Positions 1-9,781 of a DNA stretch of 64,000 bases are shown here, piece after piece. Positions within the stretch are counted from its first letter, which is position 1. The number at the start of each line of letters is the position of its first letter. Both the position numbers and the translations under genes were made by a program. The notes beneath the pieces were generated by a model that was not told the DNA's origin, made no database searches, and saw nothing but the letters and a program-made list of their open reading frames with translations. Source of the stretch: Gammaproteobacteria bacterium (GTDB lineage Bacteria; Pseudomonadota; Gammaproteobacteria; Burkholderiales; Burkholderiaceae_C); NCBI GenBank assembly GCA_025359085.1, contig JANYHL010000057.1:1-64000 (forward strand), in the 5' to 3' direction.

Positions 1-607
1 TCGACGTCGATCCGCCCGGCATCAACATCGGCATGTCGTTCAGGCACTGGGGGAACGGGCCGTGCAGCTGGGGCTTGAGCTTTGGCGCACAGAAGAAGCT
101 CATGCTGCTGCTGCCCAGCGGGTGGCTGAAGGCCTTGACACTGATGCGGCGCGGCAGCGGCTCATCTGCAATCACCAAGTCCAACCGGTGCAAGGCCAAT
201 TGCGCCAACAAATCAGGAAACTTGCCTTCGCTGCAGATGAGCTTGACAGGTTCCTTCACCGACAAGGCGGGTTCCAGCAACCGATACACCACCGACTTGG
301 CCACGGAGTCCGCCACCCCGACGCGGAAGTCCAGCACCCGCCGCCCGCCGCGGGCCTGGCGCACGGCGGCCTCCAATTCAGCGCCCAGTGTGAATATCTG
401 CTCGGCATAGTCCAGCGCCAGCCGACCGTCTTCGGTCAGTTCAAGCTGGCGGCCGCTTTTGCGAAAAAGTTTGCGCCCGAGCCACTCTTCGAGCAGCTTG
501 ATCTGGCCGGACAGGGTTTGCGGCGTGGTGTGCAGTTGCTCGCCCGCGCGCATGATGCCCCCAGCCTTGGCCGTGACCCAAAAATAATACAAATGCTTGA
601 AGTTCAT
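1..607 (-). CDS. nhaR: NhaR-type LysR-family regulator (5' part, cut by window edge)
   Basis: The reverse strand from 607 down to base 1 is one open frame without a stop, absent from the ORF track because its end lies outside the window. It starts MNFKHLYYFW and continues with the helix-turn-helix TPQTLSGQIKLLEE, which is the N-terminal pattern of NhaR (NHLYYFW..., TPQTITGQIR). About 202 residues are present: the DNA-binding domain and part of the effector domain. NhaR activates the Na+/H+ antiporter gene nhaA in E. coli, but no antiporter is visible here, so the target is unknown. It is divergent from the Rrf2 gene, with 183 bp between the two starts. Confidence 0.8.
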   Translation of the reverse strand, partial: MNFKHLYYFWVTAKAGGIMRAGEQLHTTPQTLSGQIKLLEEWLGRKLFRKSGRQLELTEDGRLALDYAEQIFTLGAELEAAVRQARGGRRVLDFRVGVADSVAKSVVYRLLEPALSVKEPVKLICSEGKFPDLLAQLALHRLDLVIADEPLPRRISVKAFSHPLGSSSMSFFCAPKLKPQLHGPFPQCLNDMPMLMPGGSTS

Positions 608-790
608 GAGGCAGCTCCCGCTTTATCCCTGGGTCTTGCGCTGGCGGGCGCGCGTCACCTGTTCGCCATCCGCCTATATTATTCGTTTTTTTCGAAGTTA
701 AATTGTCATAAATACGACTTTACACGAAGTAATTGGAACTTTATAGTGCCTCTTGTCTCACACCATGTGATTGAAACAGGAGAACAAACT

Positions 791-1339
791 ATGCGACTCA
801 GTACCAAAGGCCGATTTGCCGTCACGGCGATGATTGACGTGGCGCTACGCGAAAAATTGGGTCCGGTCCCCCTGTCCGACATTGCGATGCGGCAGCAAAT
901 TTCGCTTTCCTACCTGGAGCAAATGTTCAGCAAGCTGCGCCAGCACGGCTTGGTGGCCAGCACGCGCGGACCCGGTGGCGGCTATGCGCTCGGGCAGCAA
1001 GCTGACCGCATCACGGTCGCTGACATCATCGGTGCAGTAGAAGACGGTACCGATCCCGGCACCAAAGACATCGTCCGCCACGCCAAGACCGCCGCCACCC
1101 GCCCGGCCAAGGACATGGCACAGGACCTGTGGGATAGCCTGAACACCAAAATGATGGACTATATGCAGTCGGTGACTTTGCGCAGCCTGGCACTCGGGCA
1201 ACTGGCCAAAGGCGTTCGGGTTGAAGAAAAACCGGCACCCAACCGGGGGGTCTTCAAAAAACCCAAACAGGAAACGATGCAGCGCAGTGTGCCCAACTCG
1301 GTTTTTGCACTGGGTCAAGCAGTGCTGGCCCGGGGTTAA
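791..1339 (+). CDS. Rrf2/IscR-like transcriptional regulator lacking cluster cysteines
   Basis: This 182-residue protein starts MRLSTKGRFAVTAMIDVAL, the classic start of IscR, followed by the winged-helix segment ISLSYLEQMFSKLRQHGLVASTRGPGGGYAL. The longer track ORF beginning at 62 is an artefact. The ATG at 791 has a GGAG ribosome site about 8 bases upstream. In IscR three cysteines between residues about 90 and 105 bind a 2Fe-2S cluster. Here the matching stretch (AVEDGTDPGTKDIVRHAKTA) has no cysteine, and I see none in the whole protein. It therefore probably does not sense through a cluster in the usual way. The C-terminus is extended and basic. Confidence 0.85.
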   Translation: MRLSTKGRFAVTAMIDVALREKLGPVPLSDIAMRQQISLSYLEQMFSKLRQHGLVASTRGPGGGYALGQQADRITVADIIGAVEDGTDPGTKDIVRHAKTAATRPAKDMAQDLWDSLNTKMMDYMQSVTLRSLALGQLAKGVRVEEKPAPNRGVFKKPKQETMQRSVPNSVFALGQAVLARG

Positions 1340-1378
1340 CGCCTTGGGCGTCAGTTCCGCACATCGCTGGAAATAAGT

Positions 1379-1749
1379 GTGAAGCCCACCGATAAGCCGG
1401 ATTCTGTGCATTGAAGTTGCCCTCAATGTGACTGCCATTAATCTGGGCCGTTGGTCGCCCAACGGCTCGGTGCTACCTACCCGCACACTCCGGGGGCCCC
1501 GTCAACGTGTGCCTACTTGGTATTGCTGCGCGTAGAGATTGCCCGTTTCACCCGAACTTAATCGGCTCGTCTCTGTTGCTCTGATCCTCACCTTATAACG
1601 CGCACTTGCGTGCACGCATTTCAGTGGACAGCCGTTAGCTGCTACGCTGCCCTATGCAGTCCGGACGTTCCTCCAGTGCGGTGTTTCCACCCGACGCTTC
1701 TCGCGTCGTCCTTGCGGCTTGCACCAGCGGCAGTCTGGCGGGCTTCACG
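1379..1749 (-). ncRNA. rnpB: RNase P RNA component (bacterial class A)
   Basis: On the minus strand the sequence begins GTGAAGCCCGCCAGAC, carries GGAGGAACGTCCGGACTGC and CATAGGGCAG near the 5' end, and finishes with CCGGCTTATCGGTGGGCTTCAC. These match conserved parts of RNase P RNA, and the first and last 12 bases pair to form helix P1, which sets the ends. The length, about 371 nt, is normal for class A. It is the catalytic RNA that trims the 5' leader of tRNA precursors. It lies between the Rrf2 gene and cysK. The ORFs drawn through it (for example 845..1486) are not genes. Confidence 0.95.
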
Positions 1750-1861
1750 CTCGTATTATCGTGGTTGAGCGTGGCTTACAGCCTTGGCTTCTAAACTTAT
1801 ACCCAAAACAATTGATCAAGTGGTTCAAAATAACTGCTCAATCACTTTTTGAGGAGCCCCC

Positions 1862-2779
1862 ATGAAAGCCGACAACATCCTGCAAACCATCGGCAACACG
1901 CCGCACGTGCGCATCAACCGCCTGTTTGGCAACAGCCACCACGTGTGGATCAAGTCCGAGCGCGGCAACCCCGGCGGCTCCATCAAAGACCGGATTGCGC
2001 TGTCCATGGTGGAAGCCGCGGAAAAAAGCGGTGAGCTCAAACCAGGCGCCACCATCATCGAACCCACCTCGGGCAACACCGGCGTCGGTCTGGCGCTGGT
2101 GGCGGCCGTGAAGGGCTACAAACTTATTCTGGTGATGCCCGACAGCATGAGCATCGAGCGCCGCCGCCTGATGCTGGCCTATGGCGCTTCCTTTGACCTG
2201 ACGCCGCGTGAAAAGGGCATGAAAGGTGCCATTGCCCGCGCAGAAGAATTGGTCGCGCAAACACCCGGCAGCTGGATGCCGCAACAATTTGAGAACCCCG
2301 CCAACATCGACGCACATGTGCGCACCACGGCGCAAGAAATTCTGGCCGACTTCCCCGATGGCATCGACGCGCTGATCACCGGTGTCGGCACCGGCGGCCA
2401 CCTCACCGGCGTGGCGCAGGTGCTGAAAGCCAAATGGCCCCAACTCAAGGTATATGCGGTGGAGCCGGTGGCGTCTGCGGTGATCTCGGGCGGCGCGCCC
2501 GGACCGCACCCGATTCAGGGCATTGGCGCGGGTTTCATTCCCAAAAACCTGCACTTGGAGCTGCTCGACGGTGTGATTCAGGTCGATGCCGAACCGGCGC
2601 GCGAATACGCTCGGCGCAGTGCGCGCGAAGAAGGTTTGCTGGTGGGTATTTCCAGTGGCGCCACCTTGGCCGCGATCGCCCAAAAACTGCCAGAACTGCC
2701 GCCCGGCGCCACCGTGCTGGGCTTCAACTACGACACTGGCGAGCGCTACCTGTCGGTCGAAGGCTTCTTACCGGGCTGA
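1862..2779 (+). CDS. cysK: Cysteine synthase (O-acetylserine sulfhydrylase, PLP enzyme)
   Basis: This 305-residue fold-type II PLP enzyme makes L-cysteine from an activated serine (O-acetylserine) and sulfide in the cytoplasm. The PLP lysine is in GGSIKDR (about K42), the substrate loop PTSGNTG is near residues 68-74, and the phosphate-binding glycine loop is [10 protein letters not shown]. The start ATG is preceded by GAGGAGCC. CysK and CysM types are hard to separate by eye: the length and ISSGAT C-terminal region fit either. It stands alone, downstream of the oppositely directed rnpB gene. A recent name such as cysM is possible. Confidence 0.9.
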   Translation: MKADNILQTIGNTPHVRINRLFGNSHHVWIKSERGNPGGSIKDRIALSMVEAAEKSGELKPGATIIEPTSGNTGVGLALVAAVKGYKLILVMPDSMSIERRRLMLAYGASFDLTPREKGMKGAIARAEELVAQTPGSWMPQQFENPANIDAHVRTTAQEILADFPDGIDALITGVGTGGHLTGVAQVLKAKWPQLKVYAVEPVASAVISGGAPGPHPIQGIGAGFIPKNLHLELLDGVIQVDAEPAREYARRSAREEGLLVGISSGATLAAIAQKLPELPPGATVLGFNYDTGERYLSVEGFLPG

Positions 2780-2874
2780 TCTCAGCTGCGCTGCTAGCGT
2801 GCACCGATGGTCCCGGGGCGCCCGTAAAATTGGCGACTTCTGCTTGATAAACACAAGCCTACCTGGCCCACAAG

Positions 2875-4575
2875 ATGATCCGACTCTCCGAGCTCAAGCT
2901 CGCGCTTGACCACACGCCTGAGGACCTGCAGGCCCTCGTCCTGCAAACCCTGGGTATTGCGTCCCCTCAGCTGGCGCAGTGGCAGATTTTCAAGCGCAGT
3001 TTTGATGCCCGCCAGGCCCAGGTGCGGGTGGTGTACATCGTGGATGCAGCGCTGACTGACCCGGCGCAGGAAGGCATTGTGCTGCAGCAGCACGCTGCCA
3101 ACCAGCACGTTCAAGCCACGCCCGACATGGGCTACCGGCTGGTGGCGCACGCCCCGGCGGATCTGGCCGTGCGCCCGGTCGTGGTGGGCTTCGGTCCGTG
3201 TGGCATTTTTGCCGCACTTATCTTGGCGCAAATGGGCTTGCGGCCGATCGTGCTGGAGCGTGGCAAAAAAGTGCGCGAACGCACCCAGGACACCTGGGGC
3301 CTGTGGCGCAAGCATGTGCTGAACCCCGAATCCAACGTGCAGTTTGGCGAAGGCGGCGCCGGCACGTTCTCGGACGGCAAGCTCTACAGCCAGATCAAGG
3401 ACCCGCGTTTTCTTGGCCGCAAAGTGATGCACGAGTTCGTCAAGGCCGGTGCGCCGCCAGAGATTCTGGTGGATGCCCACCCGCATATCGGCACCTTCAA
3501 GTTGGTGAAGGTGGTGGAGAACCTGCGCGAGCAGATCATTGCGCTGGGCGGCGACATCCGCTTTCAACAACGGGTGACAGATGTGTTGATCGAGGGTGAA
3601 GGGGACGAGCGCCAGGTGCGCGGCCTCACCGTGCTGGATCAGTCCAGCGGCCAATCCTACGAATTGGCGACCGAGCAGGCGGTGCTGGCGCTGGGCCACA
3701 GCTCGCGCGACACCTGTACCATGCTGTACCAGCGCGGCGTGGCGATGCAGGCCAAGCCGTTCTCGATCGGATTTCGCATCGAACACCCGCAAAGCGTGAT
3801 TGACCGCGCCCGCTGGGGCCGCCACGCCGGTCACCCCAGCCTGGGCGCCGCCGACTACAAACTGGTGCACCACGCCCACAATGGCCGCTCGGTCTACAGC
3901 TTTTGCATGTGCCCCGGTGGCACCGTGGTGGCGGCCACCTCGGAGCCCGGCCGCGTGGTGACCAACGGCATGAGCCAGTACTCACGCAACGAACGCAACG
4001 CCAACGCCGGCATCGTGGTCGGTATTGACCCGAGCGACTACCCCACCGATGCTGAATCTTTCCATGCCACCCTGGGCGAGCAGGTGCAGGCCCAAGCTGC
4101 GTCCGGCGCGATGTACCATCCGCTGGCCGGCATCGTGCTGCAACGCCAGCTGGAATCGAATGCCTATGTGATGGGCGGCTGCGACTACAACGCGCCGGCG
4201 CAACTGGTGGGCGACTTCCTGGCAGCCAAAGCCTCGACACAAGTGGGTGCCGTAGAGCCGTCCTACCAGCCAGGAGTCACGCTGTGCGATCTGAGCCCGG
4301 CCCTGCCCGGCTACGCCATCGACGCGATCCGGGAAGCGCTACCTGCCTTTGCCCGCAAGATCAAGGGCTTTGACATGCCGGACGCGGTACTCACCGGCGT
4401 CGAAACGCGCACCTCATCGCCCTTGAAAATGCCACGCGGCGATGATTTTCAGAGCATCAATACGAAGGGCTTGTACCCGGCGGGTGAAGGCGCCAGCTAT
4501 GCCGGTGGCATTTTGTCGGCCGGGGTCGACGGCATCAAGGTGGCCGAGGCGGTGGCCAGGCGCTTGCTGGCTTGA
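2875..4575 (+). CDS. NAD(P)/FAD-dependent dehydrogenase, COG2509-like
   Basis: This 566-residue protein has a roughly 100-residue N-terminal region and then a dinucleotide-binding motif VVVGFGPCGIFAAL (about 101-115). Further on are ERGKKVRERTQDTW, FGEGGAGTFSDGKLYSQIKD and a C-terminal FAD-contact segment GLYPAGEGASYAGGILSAGVDG. These are typical of the uncharacterised FAD-dependent dehydrogenases of the COG2509 type. The substrate is unknown. It starts 95 bp after cysK in the same direction and may be co-transcribed, but nothing ties it to cysteine synthesis. Confidence 0.85.
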   Translation: MIRLSELKLALDHTPEDLQALVLQTLGIASPQLAQWQIFKRSFDARQAQVRVVYIVDAALTDPAQEGIVLQQHAANQHVQATPDMGYRLVAHAPADLAVRPVVVGFGPCGIFAALILAQMGLRPIVLERGKKVRERTQDTWGLWRKHVLNPESNVQFGEGGAGTFSDGKLYSQIKDPRFLGRKVMHEFVKAGAPPEILVDAHPHIGTFKLVKVVENLREQIIALGGDIRFQQRVTDVLIEGEGDERQVRGLTVLDQSSGQSYELATEQAVLALGHSSRDTCTMLYQRGVAMQAKPFSIGFRIEHPQSVIDRARWGRHAGHPSLGAADYKLVHHAHNGRSVYSFCMCPGGTVVAATSEPGRVVTNGMSQYSRNERNANAGIVVGIDPSDYPTDAESFHATLGEQVQAQAASGAMYHPLAGIVLQRQLESNAYVMGGCDYNAPAQLVGDFLAAKASTQVGAVEPSYQPGVTLCDLSPALPGYAIDAIREALPAFARKIKGFDMPDAVLTGVETRTSSPLKMPRGDDFQSINTKGLYPAGEGASYAGGILSAGVDGIKVAEAVARRLLA

Positions 4576-4615
4576 GTCGGCCCAGGCCCCAGGGGCCTCA
4601 CTCCAACAACAGGGG

Positions 4616-6037
4616 TTAATAGCGTGCGCTGCCCGGCGTTCTCGGAAATGGAATCACATCACGCACATTGGACAAGCCGGTGATGTAGGAGACGGTCCGC
4701 TCGAATCCCAGGCCGAAGCCCGCATGGGGCACCGTGCCGTAACGCCGGAGATCGCGATACCAGCCGTAATGCGCCGGATCGAGCCCGCACTCCACCATGC
4801 GCTTATCGAGCACATCCAAGCGCTCCTCGCGCTGCGAGCCGCCAATGATCTCGCCAATGCCGGGCGCCAGCACGTCCATGGCGGCGACCGTTTTTTCATC
4901 GTCGGACAGGCGCATGTAGAACGCCTTGATTTCCTTCGGGTAGTTCATCAGCACGGTCGGACCGTTGACGTGCTTCTCGGCGATAAAGCGTTCATGCTCG
5001 GATTGCAGGTCGATGCCCCACTTGACGGGATAGTCGAATTTTTCTTTGCTGCTCTCCAGCACCTTGATGGCCTCGGTGTAATCCATGCGCACGAATTCGG
5101 ATTTGACGATGTGTTCGAGTTTCGCAATCAGGCCCTTCTCGACCCGATCCTCGAAAAAGGCCATGTCGTCGGCGCGCTCCGTCAGCACCCGCTTGATGAT
5201 GTACTTCAACAGCGCTTCAGCCAGCGTCGCGTCGTCGGCCAAATCGGCAAAGGCGATTTCAGGCTCGATCATCCAGAATTCGGCCAGGTGGCGCGAGGTG
5301 TTGGAATTCTCGGCGCGAAACGTGGGGCCAAAGGTGTAAACCTTGGACAGCGCCATGCAATAGGTCTCCACGTTGAGCTGGCCGGACACGGTCAGGAACG
5401 CTTCCTTGCCAAAAAAATCCTGTGAAAAATCGATTTTCCCGTCGGTTTTTTTGGGCAGGTTCATCATGTCCAGCGTGGAAACGCGGAACAACTCTCCCGC
5501 GCCCTCGGCGTCCGAGGTGGTGATGATCGGCGTGTTCACCCACAGGAATCCCTGTTCGTCGAAAAAGCGATGAATCGCCGACGCAATGGTGTGGCGCACC
5601 CGGGTGGCGGCGCCGATCACGTTGGTGCGCGGCCGCAAATGGGCAACCTCGCGCAGGAACTCCATGGTGTGGGCTTTCGGTGTGATCGGGTAGGTGTCGG
5701 GATCGTCCACCCAGCCGACCACCGTGATCTTGCTGGCCTGCATTTCAAACGGCTGGCCCTTGGCCGGGGAGGCAACGATCACGCCGGTGGCTTCGACCGC
5801 ACAGCCGGCCGTGAGCCGCTGCACCTCATCGGCGTAGTTGGCCAGCGTGCTCGGCGCCACCACCTGCACCGGATGAAAGCAGGAGCCGTCAGACACATTG
5901 ACGAAGGACAGGCCGGCCTTGGAATCGCGGCGGGTTTTCACCCATCCTTTGATCGTCACCTGGGCCTCGGCGGGCCCGAGGGCGGTTTTGCCGGAGAGGA
6001 CCTCGTGACAGGTGACGGAAGACGAAGAATGAGACAT
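4616..6037 (-). CDS. asnS: Asparaginyl-tRNA synthetase
   Basis: This enzyme of about 473 residues charges tRNA-Asn with asparagine. It has an N-terminal OB-fold anticodon-binding domain ([26 protein letters not shown]), a class II motif 2 ([22 protein letters not shown]) and motif 3 at the end ([30 protein letters not shown]). I chose the start MSHSSS at 6037 instead of the track start at 6052, because alignment-like similarity begins there. The C-terminus is complete. It converges with the FAD dehydrogenase gene, 40 bp away. Confidence 0.95.
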   Translation of the reverse strand: MSHSSSSVTCHEVLSGKTALGPAEAQVTIKGWVKTRRDSKAGLSFVNVSDGSCFHPVQVVAPSTLANYADEVQRLTAGCAVEATGVIVASPAKGQPFEMQASKITVVGWVDDPDTYPITPKAHTMEFLREVAHLRPRTNVIGAATRVRHTIASAIHRFFDEQGFLWVNTPIITTSDAEGAGELFRVSTLDMMNLPKKTDGKIDFSQDFFGKEAFLTVSGQLNVETYCMALSKVYTFGPTFRAENSNTSRHLAEFWMIEPEIAFADLADDATLAEALLKYIIKRVLTERADDMAFFEDRVEKGLIAKLEHIVKSEFVRMDYTEAIKVLESSKEKFDYPVKWGIDLQSEHERFIAEKHVNGPTVLMNYPKEIKAFYMRLSDDEKTVAAMDVLAPGIGEIIGGSQREERLDVLDKRMVECGLDPAHYGWYRDLRRYGTVPHAGFGLGFERTVSYITGLSNVRDVIPFPRTPGSARY

Positions 6038-6216
6038 GTAGAAGCCCTGCAAGAATTCGTGGTTGGTTGGTCGATGGTACCGGGTTCGGAGCAGGCAACC
6101 CGCCAGCCGACCACGAAGCCGCCCCTGCTGAAAAACTGGACTGAAATACAGACCTGGCCGGAGTCAGGACCCTGCTGCCAATGCCGTGCCGTCGGCGGGC
6201 CGACGCGGCGCCCGGC

Positions 6217-6660
6217 TTACTTGCCGCTGATGGCCAGTAATTCGACTTCAAACAGCAGCGTGGCGTTGGGCGGGATGGTGCCACCGGCGCCGCGCTCACC
6301 GTAAGCAATGGCTGGCGGGCAAGTCAGCTTGGCTTTGCCGCCAACTTTCATGCGCTGCACGCCTTCGGTCCAGCACTTGATCACGTTGCCCAAGGGGAAT
6401 TCAATCGCCTGGTTGCGCTTGTAAGAGCTGTCAAATTCCTTGCCATCCGGAAAGGTGCCACGGTAGTTGACTTTGACGGTGTCGCTGGCCTTGGGGCTGG
6501 CACCGGTGCCGTCTCTGAGCGAGCGGTACACCAGCCCACTGGCGCTGACCTCCGCACCGGGTTCCTTGGCCGAGGCATCCAGGGTGGCATCGCCGGCGCA
6601 GGCGGCGCTGAAAAAAGACAAGGCAGTGGCCAGAAGGGTCAGGGGGAGTATGGTTTTCAT
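6217..6660 (-). CDS. FKBP-type peptidyl-prolyl isomerase, exported lipoprotein-like
   Basis: This 147-residue protein starts MKTILPLTLLATALSFFSAAC, a signal peptide ending in a lipobox-like SAAC, so it is probably an envelope lipoprotein. The rest is one FKBP domain: VKVNYRGTFPDGKEFDSSY, the active-site stretch FPLGNVIKCWTEGVQRMKVGGKAKLTCPPAIAYGERG and the end TLLFEVELLAI. It would catalyse cis-trans isomerisation at proline bonds. The track ORF starts 10 codons earlier, but the signal peptide supports 6660. It lies upstream of asnS on the same strand, with 179 bp between them. Confidence 0.9.
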   Translation of the reverse strand: MKTILPLTLLATALSFFSAACAGDATLDASAKEPGAEVSASGLVYRSLRDGTGASPKASDTVKVNYRGTFPDGKEFDSSYKRNQAIEFPLGNVIKCWTEGVQRMKVGGKAKLTCPPAIAYGERGAGGTIPPNATLLFEVELLAISGK

Positions 6661-6822
6661 AAGTTGGAGCAAGGTTGAAGTAAGTGACACACGTCAGATT
6701 CTCGCTGAGACTGACGCGGCCCGCAAAAGCCCCTCCAATCTGTTCGACGGTCGAGCCTTTTGAAGTGCCCATGGAGGAGGGAAAACGCCAGCGCACGGGC
6801 TTCCGCCAAACACTCCATAATT

Positions 6823-6892
6823 AGAGGAAAATCAGGCTCTAGCCCGCGTGAAATAAGCGTTAGTAGCTATTATTATAGTAGCAAACGAAAGC
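6823..6892 (-). repeat. Dispersed GCTAT/GCGGGCTAGAGCC repeat, copy 1
   Basis: Read on the minus strand this copy is GCTACTATAATAATAGCTACTAACGC, a short spacer, then CACGCGGGCTAGAGCCTGATTTTCCTCT. The same plan (a GCTAT...ATAGC half hairpin, then GCGGGCTAGAGCC, then a T-rich tail) recurs at eight other places in the window. Function is unknown. Confidence 0.8.
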
Positions 6893-6960
6893 TGGGCTGA
6901 AATCCAGATCCGGCCAGGGTCAAGAGGCGGGGCCAGCGCCGTGCCCTTCACTTGCAGCCC

Positions 6961-7590
6961 TCAGCCGGCGCGCTTGAACAGGGCCAGCAGTGAACCGGCC
7001 AGCACGAACAGGCTGCCAAAGGTGCGGTTCATGGCGCGGATATGGGCGGGTGACTTCAACGCCCCGAGCACGCGCGCGGCCAGCGCGGTGTAGCCCGCCA
7101 TCACCACCAGGTCGGTAAAACCCAGCGTGCCGGCAATGATCAGGTACTGCGGCAGCAGCGGTTGCGCCAGGTTCATGAACTGCGGCACCACCGCCAACAA
7201 GAACACCGTGCCCTTGGGATTGACCGCGTTGATCATCAGCGCGCGCAGCACCATCGAGCGGCGACTCACGAGCACGCCCTCCTCGACCTGGGTCACCATC
7301 GGCGTCGCGGGCGCGCGCCACTGCGCAATGCCGAGCCACACCAGATAAGCCACCCCCAGCCACTTCACCACCAGAAAAGCCGTGCTGGAGGTCGCCACCA
7401 GCGCTCCCAGCCCCAGGCTGACCACCACCACCTGCAGCCAGATACCCAGCACCAAGCCAAAGGTGGTGAAGTAACCGCGGCGAAAGCCATGGTTCAGTCC
7501 GGCACTCATGGCCGCCACCGCCCCGGCCCCGGGCGAAATGCTGATCGCCCAGGAAGCCGCAAAAAAGGCGAGCCAGGTGGAAAGTACCAT
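6961..7590 (-). CDS. LysE/RhtB-family amino-acid exporter
   Basis: This 209-residue membrane protein has about six hydrophobic segments and the family hallmark SISPGAGAVAAMSAGLNHGFRRG near the N-terminus, with the conserved AVNPKGTVFLLAVVPQF in the middle. Family members export amino acids such as lysine, threonine or homoserine lactones from the cytoplasm. The specific substrate cannot be told. The start at MVLSTWLAFFA (7590) replaces the upstream track start because the first membrane segment begins right there. It is followed on the same strand by nothing obvious and is preceded by htpX, 10 bp away, so the two may share a transcript. Confidence 0.88.
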   Translation of the reverse strand: MVLSTWLAFFAASWAISISPGAGAVAAMSAGLNHGFRRGYFTTFGLVLGIWLQVVVVSLGLGALVATSSTAFLVVKWLGVAYLVWLGIAQWRAPATPMVTQVEEGVLVSRRSMVLRALMINAVNPKGTVFLLAVVPQFMNLAQPLLPQYLIIAGTLGFTDLVVMAGYTALAARVLGALKSPAHIRAMNRTFGSLFVLAGSLLALFKRAG

Positions 7591-7600
7591 GCTGCCCGGC

Positions 7601-8476
7601 TCAGAGTGGCGCGTTTTGCAAGGCGGCGATGCGCTCTTCAATCGGCGGGTGGGTCGAGAACAGCTTGCCAATGCCGCCGGCAATGCCCATGGCCGCCATG
7701 CTCTTGGGCAGTTCAGCGGGCACCATGCCGCCCAGACGTGCCAGCGCGTTGATCATCGGCTGCTTGCGGTTCATGAGCTGGGCGGCACCGGCATCGGCCC
7801 GGAATTCACGGTGACGCGAGAACCAGGCCACGACGATGGCGGCGGCAAAACCCAGCACGATGTCAAGCACGATGGTGGTGACCATGTAGCCGATGCCGGG
7901 ACCGGAATCGCGGCTATCGCCCTTGCGCAGGAAACCGTCAATGGCATAGGCGATGACGCGGCTCAGGAACACCACAAAAGTATTCATGACCCCTTGAATC
8001 AGGGCCATGGTCACCATGTCGCCATTGGCCACGTGGGCGATTTCATGGCCAATCACGGCCTCGATCTCTTCCCGCGTCATGCCCTGCAGCAAGCCCGTCG
8101 ACACTGCCACCAGCGCCGAGTTTTTGAAGGCACCGGTGGCAAAGGCGTTGGGTGCACCGTCAAAAATACCCACTTCCGGCATCCCGATGCCAGCGGTGTC
8201 CGCCAGTTTGCGCACGGTCTCCACGATCCAGGCTTCGTCCACGTTTTGCGGCTGGCTGATGAGGCGCACACCGGTGGTCCATTTGGCCATCGGCTTGCTG
8301 ATCAACAGTGAAATGATGGCACCGCCAAAACCCATCACCAGGGCGAAACCGAGCAAGGAGCCCAGGTTCAGCCCGCTGGCTGTCAGGTAACGGTTGACCC
8401 CGAGCAAGCTGGCCACGATGCCCAGCACCACCACCACGGCAACATTGGTCAAAACAAACAAAAGAATGCGTTTCAT
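7601..8476 (-). CDS. htpX: Membrane-bound zinc metalloprotease HtpX
   Basis: This protein of about 291 residues starts [31 protein letters not shown], the standard HtpX opening, with two N-terminal membrane helices. The zinc-binding HEIAH is at about 143-147 and further membrane segments follow ([33 protein letters not shown]). HtpX degrades damaged inner-membrane proteins and is usually heat- or envelope-stress induced. The C-terminal [11 protein letters not shown] and [14 protein letters not shown] are family-typical. An upstream TTG start at 8488 is possible. Confidence 0.95.
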   Translation of the reverse strand: MKRILLFVLTNVAVVVVLGIVASLLGVNRYLTASGLNLGSLLGFALVMGFGGAIISLLISKPMAKWTTGVRLISQPQNVDEAWIVETVRKLADTAGIGMPEVGIFDGAPNAFATGAFKNSALVAVSTGLLQGMTREEIEAVIGHEIAHVANGDMVTMALIQGVMNTFVVFLSRVIAYAIDGFLRKGDSRDSGPGIGYMVTTIVLDIVLGFAAAIVVAWFSRHREFRADAGAAQLMNRKQPMINALARLGGMVPAELPKSMAAMGIAGGIGKLFSTHPPIEERIAALQNAPL

Positions 8477-8716
8477 GATTTCTTTCAAAGAGGACTCCCA
8501 TCAAGGAGTCAGAGGCACGGATGTTAGGGGCGCGCCGCCCGATTTCAAGACTTTGCGCTGCAATTGCCCATGAAGTTTACGGGCATTGGCCTGCGCTTCA
8601 AAGCAGCGCACCGGTGCTGACTTTGGGCAGACGAAACACGCTGGCATCGATTAAAAAAACATTCATAGCAGGTGCCGGTGGGCGCGGCCCGCTTCAGGCC
8701 GACAGCGCAGTCGCGT

Positions 8717-9763
8717 TTAGCTGATCAATTTCCACGGCAAGGTTTCACCCGCGCGCAAGGGCTTGAGTTCGGCCTCACCCAAGACAAAGCTGTCGGGCAC
8801 AGTCCAGGCCTCGCGTTTCAACGTGATGGTGCCGGTGTTGCGCGGCAGGCCATAAAAATCGGCCCCATGAAAGCTGGCAAAAGCCTCCAACTTGTCCAGC
8901 GCCCCCACGGAATCAAACGCCTCGGCATACATCTCCAGGGCGGCGTGGGCCGTGTAGCAGCCAGCGCAACCGCTGGCGTGCTCTTTCAGGTGGGCCGGAT
9001 GCGGCGCACTGTCGGTGCCCAGAAAAAACTTGCTGGAGCCGCTGGCGGCCGCTTGCAGCAAGGCCTGGCGGTGAACCTCCCGCTTCAACACCGGCAAACA
9101 GTAGTAATGCGGCCGGATGCCGCCGCTAAAAATGGCATTGCGGTTGTAAAGCAAATGATGCGCGGTGAGGGTCGCGGAGGTGAAACGATCCGCCTCGGCA
9201 ACGTACTGCGCAGCCTCTTGGGTGGTGATGTGCTCAAACACAATTTTGAGTTCCGGAAAATCGCGGCGCAGGGGAATCAGCTGCGTATCAATGAACACCG
9301 CCTCGCGGTCAAAAATATCAATCTCGGGCGCGGTGACTTCACCATGCACCAGCAGCAGCATCCCCGCGCGTTGCATCGCTTCCAGCGTTTTGTAGGTTTG
9401 GCGCAGGTCGGTCACGCCGGCATCGCTGTTGGTGGTGGCACCCGCCGGGTAGAGCTTGAGCGCGACCACGCCCGCGTCGCGCGCGCGCTGGATTTCATCG
9501 GCAGGCAGGTTGTCGGTGAGGTAAAGCGTCATCAAGGGTTCAAACTGAACCCCGGCTGGCACCGCGGCCTGGATGCGCGCCCGGTAGGCCAGCGCTTGCG
9601 CCGTCGTCGTTACCGGGGGCCGCAGGTTGGGCATGATGATGGCACGGCCAAACTGGGCGGCGGTGTGCGGCACCACGGTGCGCAGGGCCTCGCCATCACG
9701 CACATGCAGATGCCAGTCGTCGGGTCGGGCCAGGGTGAGGGTGAGAGCTTGCGCTTGGGTCAT
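8717..9763 (-). CDS. pyrC: Dihydroorotase
   Basis: This metal-dependent amidohydrolase of about 348 residues closes carbamoyl-aspartate to dihydroorotate in pyrimidine synthesis. It shows the metal-binding HLH in [12 protein letters not shown], the carbamylated-lysine region [15 protein letters not shown], the histidines in LLVHGEV and [10 protein letters not shown], and [10 protein letters not shown] near the C-terminus. It is of the class II (E. coli PyrC) size. I chose MTQAQ (9763) as the start. Two upstream methionines in frame are possible. The LysR gene ends just upstream of it on the same strand. Confidence 0.95.
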   Translation of the reverse strand: MTQAQALTLTLARPDDWHLHVRDGEALRTVVPHTAAQFGRAIIMPNLRPPVTTTAQALAYRARIQAAVPAGVQFEPLMTLYLTDNLPADEIQRARDAGVVALKLYPAGATTNSDAGVTDLRQTYKTLEAMQRAGMLLLVHGEVTAPEIDIFDREAVFIDTQLIPLRRDFPELKIVFEHITTQEAAQYVAEADRFTSATLTAHHLLYNRNAIFSGGIRPHYYCLPVLKREVHRQALLQAAASGSSKFFLGTDSAPHPAHLKEHASGCAGCYTAHAALEMYAEAFDSVGALDKLEAFASFHGADFYGLPRNTGTITLKREAWTVPDSFVLGEAELKPLRAGETLPWKLIS

Positions 9764-9781
9764 GGTCGGCATGGTCCCCAA

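Noticed and set aside
62-1339. 425-residue ORF in the track
   Set aside because: Its first 240 residues are the antisense of the NhaR-type gene; the real gene is the Rrf2 regulator at 791.
845-1486. 213-residue minus-strand ORF
   Set aside because: It is antisense to the Rrf2 gene and runs into RNase P RNA.
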